Of a stretch of 64,000 nt of DNA, positions 59,714-64,000 are shown piece by piece. Each line of letters begins with the position of its first letter. The first letter of the stretch is position 1. A program made the translations under genes and the position numbers. The notes beneath the pieces are model-generated. The model had not been told where the DNA came from and searched no databases. It worked only from the letters and a program-made list of their open reading frames with translations. Source of the stretch: Epiperipatus broadwayi (Eukaryota; Onychophora; Udeonychophora; Euonychophora; Peripatidae); contig JAQFVV010000256.1 of NCBI GenBank assembly GCA_028023455.1, forward strand, positions 235,001-299,000. Reading direction: 5' to 3'.

Positions 59714-60210
59714 TTCTATCGGCAAAATAAAGATATTTCTTGACTATTATAAATTCTAAGGCATATTTGATACAGGTTATAGCCAGTCTTAAAAGTATTT
59801 ACATATACTACCTGTCCACTTAATTAATAATTATAACTCTACAATAGTTTATATATTTTCAATATAAATATCATAATATTAACTCGTAAATTGAAAGATT
59901 TCAGGAATGTTAATTTGTATAGAAAATAATGGACTTAAACAGGGGAGAGAACAACAGGTTTATGCTCTTAAATCAATATGCTTCAGATTAGCCTATATAA
60001 GTGGAAAGTTAGGTTAGAGATAAGATGACCAATTTTATTTTTATAAAAGTCACTATCTTGGGTCATGATTTGAGAGATCTCTCTATCAGCAAAATAAAGA
60101 TATTGCTTGACTATTATAAATTTCAAGGCATATTTGATACAGGTTATAGCCTGTATTAAAAGTATTTACATATACTTCCTGTGTATTTAATAAATAATTA
60201 TAACTCTATG
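59714..60210 (+). repeat. Direct repeat pair, ~130 bp each, 368-bp period
   Basis: 59,714-59,842 and 60,082-60,210 share TCTATC.GCAAAATAAAGATA, CTTGACTATTATAAATT, AAGGCATATTTGATACAGGT, TATAGCC and AAAGTATTTACATATACT. Similarity is high. The ~240 bp between them is unique. Confidence 0.85.
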
Positions 60211-60439
60211 AGGTAAGATGAAATGGTAAAACAAAGTAAATCTCTGCTGGCTAACTCAACAATCTATAATTGTTATATTGGGGGGTATTAAAATAATGGA
60301 AGGAAAAAGTTATACATTTGTGCGAAAGTGTTATCAAGTAATCTCTGAACAGAAAGAACAGACTAACAGTATTATGTTGTTGCATAGTTGAGTGAGCAAG
60401 CAACATAAATATTTAGGCATTTTAACTATTATAACATTT

Positions 60440-61300
60440 ATGCAAGATTAAAGTAGAATTGCTACATGAATAACAGGAAAATTATTTATGACAAAACTAA
60501 ATGTACAGTTTTCAGGATAACTAAAACTAAATTGGGAATGAATAAGAATAGAAATATTTGTGTATTGAAAAATGTGCTTAGTATTAAAATACAACTTATA
60601 AATGTATGTCTGAGTAAAAATTTTACTAGTAGAAAAGCTTTAAATGGATTATTATCAGTCAGTATAACTTTCATGTATAATAAAACTTTTATAATAAGTT
60701 ATAGACAGGGTCAATGAATGATTAAAAGTTAAAATGATGGATGGATGAAATAAAGGCCAATAGAAAAGGAAAATTTTGACTAAGGAGTATATTTATACAT
60801 ATAATAAATCATAGCAGTTTATGTGAAATATGAAAGAATTAATATTATTGAAACTGTCAATAGAAAATTTCTAGAGATAATTACTAAAGAATAAATACAT
60901 ATGGGAGAAGTAAAAGAGTGAAATAAATCACTATCAGTAATATTACCTTATTTGAGAATATAAACAATGTTGAGGATAATATTTTTTATCTTTAAGGAGA
61001 AGCTGTAAAATACTCTATATTAAATGATGATATTAACAAGAAATACATAAATAATAATATGAAGACATTAATTAGTATTGGAAGTATCTAAATGAAATAT
61101 ATTATACAAGTGGAAAATAACCATTGACTGTTAAAAAAGAAAAAAGTAAACCTAAACATTGTAAATAACATGATTGTGTTGGAATTCTATAATATTAATA
61201 ATTTTCTTATCAGTATAAAATGAGTAAATGTGAAAAGATTGACATGTGACAAGTTGGAAGCATGAGAAATGATTGAAATACTTTTAATAAAAGTTAAAGG
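60440..61300 (+). other. Weak coding-like stretch
   Basis: The plus strand is A-rich and purine-rich with several short lysine/asparagine-rich frames. The longest is 83 codons at 60,466-60,717 (NRKIIYDKTKCTVFRITKTK). Later pieces such as EAVKYSILNDDINKKYINNN look protein-like, and stops separate them. It could be an old retroelement or transposase relic, or chance in A-rich DNA. No motif is recognised. The minus frame 60,486-60,674 is the shadow. Confidence 0.2.
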
Positions 61301-64000
61301 TTTTTTTTTTATTTTGATGAACTTGTATATTAGAAAAAACTTGTAATGTAATGTTGTATATAGTGATTAAATATATGTATATTATTTTTTTTTGTTTGGT
61401 TACTACTTGTAATAAATTTAGATTATTAAATGTTTACTTGTTGGAAGATCACATCTTACAAAAAACATAAAGCCTTATTTGTTTCATTTTCAGTAAACAA
61501 ATTTATAGGTGGCCATTTTTTAAAGTAAAAAATCTTTATAAGTTTAGATAATGGAAGATAATTTCTCGCAAAGAAACATAAATGTATGTTCGTATCAGAG
61601 TATTCATTTATTTAACACTCTCAAAAGACGCGTGCTCAATTAGCTTGAAAGGCTGATATTGGAATGAAATTAAATAAGATTATAGGTCACCATCTTTCCA
61701 AATAAATATTGCTGGACTAATAATATGTAAAATCTCACCAACAGGCTAATAAATAAGTACCTAATATTATACTAATGCTAAAGTATAAAATAATATTCTA
61801 TTACAAAGATAACTATAGAACCCATTTTGATAGTTATTCAGCACACATGAAACATGTACATGCTTGTTATTTTTAAGAAATAGGCAAAACATTGTATACT
61901 TGTCATATTTGAATTGAAAATCAGTTAACTTGTTAATAAAATTTAATTTTATATTTAGAACTGTATAATGTCTTATTTGATTGTTGGTAGATTGTTTCTT
62001 AAGCAAATATATGTTGTTTATTCCAATTAATACTCATGATTCTCATGTCATTTGGGCTTATTCATTTGGGAGAAATAAAGTGCGATCTTTTTTCTTTATT
62101 TAAGATCATTGGCTTTATGTCTCTGTATCATTATTCACCATGAATGATAAAATTTTTATTTATGTTTATTTTTTAATTTGCTAATTTTATAGGTTACCTT
62201 TATACATAGTCAACATTGATGCAATTTTTCAAATTATTTAATTTTGAATGTACTGTGTGAATGTTTATTCTTCAAGAAATATATAACATAGTCCTTGCGT
62301 GAGGATGTTTAAAGATGCATGAATTAACAATATCATTGTGAGGAAGAAGTAGTAAATAAATATAGATCTAAAAATATAATAATTACTTCAACAGTTACTT
62401 GAGCTTTAATAAACAAGATATTATCTTAGATGGCAATATTATTATAATATATTAACTTCAACTACACTGACAGAAAATTTTATATATATAAAAAAAATTA
62501 TTTTAAATTTTCAAATCATTTTTTCAAGATTTGTTTTAAATCTTTACTCTCAATCAGAAGCACAATATGAAACTATCTTGTGCTTTGAATTGAGAATATT
62601 TTATTTACTTAATAAGCCAGTGTTGAGATAGTAATCGATTATATTACATAATATTAACTGCTAAAAAAATATAGACAATAGAAACATCTGGAAACTATTC
62701 ACTCATACTGTAAAATACCATTGGCAGTGTTTTTGTTTTGTCCTCAGCAGTGCCATCTATTGATTTAATAGAATTTTCATATTATTTTTTTAGATCTAAA
62801 AATATATGTGAGCACAGACAGAAAAAATTATGAATCTGCTTTGCAATTTTAATCCACCAATGATTCAGAAATTTTCTTATCAAGTATTAAACTCTTTTTA
62901 AAATCTCTATAAGAAATTCCTCACTTATTTTATTCTTTAAACAAGTAAAGAATGTCAAGTCAGTAATAATTTAATTTACCAGCCAATATTTGATATAGTA
63001 AACTTATCCAACAAGGAATTAAAGCTTACTTTTTAAAAACTTTCTAAATTTAATATTGGAAATAAATACTAATAATATGACCACATGTACCATTGTGCAC
63101 TATAATTGTTAATATCATTTCCATTTTAAATAAGCATCTAGGAGTTCAAAAAATAGAAAATATCAAGTTAAACTTCATGAAAATTTTTCATTATGTAGCA
63201 TTACTTTACTTTATAATCTTCCTCCCAAATAAGCTTATAGGCAACAACTATTTCAATTACTGATGGCTTATAAAAATAATCTACTAATACACAAGATCAT
63301 CATTTAGTCAAATGGGTGAATTTGTCAACCAATTAATAACTGATATACTAAAAAGAGAAGAGATAGATTTTAATAAATTTCAAATGAAAACTCAAAGTCA
63401 TTCTTTTTATATAATACAAATGATAGAAGCTTTATTCCAAGATTGTGATTTTACATTTTTATAGTAGCACAAATATATATGTGTATTACTATATTATTTT
63501 GGTAAATCACATATAATATTGTTTGTAAACATATATATTGGATTCAATAAAATTCCCTTGTTCTAATTTATATTTAATAACTAATCAAATTGTTAATTAA
63601 GTTAACCCTGAGAATTAACCAGTTAATGTGCCTAAGTCAATGCTCTGTAGTATCTAGGTTTATTTTGTATAGCTAGCTGAAGTAACAAATAGTGATTAAA
63701 ATACATTCATTTATGTATAATATATTTTCTATAGTGTAGATAATTTATTAACCATAACTTTATAAATTAGTAATTTGTTCAAATACAGTTAAGCATCATA
63801 ACCTGATTTATTGCAATTCATATTCAATGGCTGGAATTAGTTATATTTTATTATATTTATTTTTGAATGAAAATTAATTAAAACCTGAGAGACATGATGG
63901 TGGAAATAGATTGTCCATTTCAATTAATCCACAATTATTGGAATGATTTCATTTCTATTTGTACGTATACCATGTTGTATTACATTTGGTATCCCAATTG
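61301..64000. other. AT-rich noncoding stretch
   Basis: No gene, RNA gene or clear repeat in the last ~2.7 kb. The 79-codon minus frame (61,767-62,006) lacks a recognisable domain. Confidence 0.5.

Overview
This is a strongly AT-rich stretch of animal nuclear DNA. The element types point to an invertebrate: a mariner relic, Ty3/gypsy LTR relics, a Penelope-like element with a GIY-YIG nuclease, an APE-type LINE, an RTE-like LINE, tRNA-derived SINEs, MITEs, foldback elements and long (TA)n, (TG)n and (TAA)n arrays. I cannot name the species. I found no intact host protein-coding gene, no rRNA and no convincing tRNA gene. Nearly every recognisable coding trace is a decayed transposable element.

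Layout. 0-4.1 kb: AT-rich DNA with a SINE, a ~44-bp minisatellite, a dispersed repeat and an internally deleted mariner. 4.1-8.3 kb: more complex sequence with an unidentified decayed coding region on the minus strand (about 6.15-7.71 kb) and a promoter-like CCAAT/TATA block above it. 9-11.3 kb: a possible solo LTR and a ~1-kb foldback element. 12.0-21.5 kb: an old minus-strand Ty3/gypsy element (gag, protease, RT, RNase H, integrase) between two related ~0.87-kb repeats read as LTRs. A second foldback element lies inside it, within a local tandem array. 22-25 kb: AT-rich DNA with a hammerhead-like motif, a double CCAAT block and a MITE fragment. 25.0-28.6 kb: a dense inverted-repeat complex containing a Penelope-like element whose 3' part is duplicated head-on. 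28.6-41 kb: AT-rich DNA, a minus-strand gypsy gag relic (32.8-33.9 kb), SINEs and a small MITE. 41.4-44.7 kb: an APE-type LINE with a (TAA)n tail. 47-57 kb: a degenerate tandem repeat, a second copy of the 2.7-kb dispersed repeat, a ~110-bp (TA)n tract, and a probable second LTR element (repeats at 49.6-50.3 and 56.1-56.75 kb, coiled-coil gag-like fragments at 50.8-51.5 kb). That element holds a MITE and a ~2.1-kb C/A-rich insertion with short terminal inverted repeats. 56.76-58.14 kb: a minus-strand RTE-like LINE relic. 58.1-64 kb: AT-rich DNA with one direct repeat pair and weak coding traces.

There is no operon-like or cooperating gene set. The main story is nested insertion and decay. The items most worth a second look are the unidentified decayed ORF at 6-7.7 kb, the 53.56-55.65 kb insertion, and the 25-28.6 kb inverted-repeat complex around the Penelope-like element. 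Family calls rest on motifs read by eye; no database search was run.
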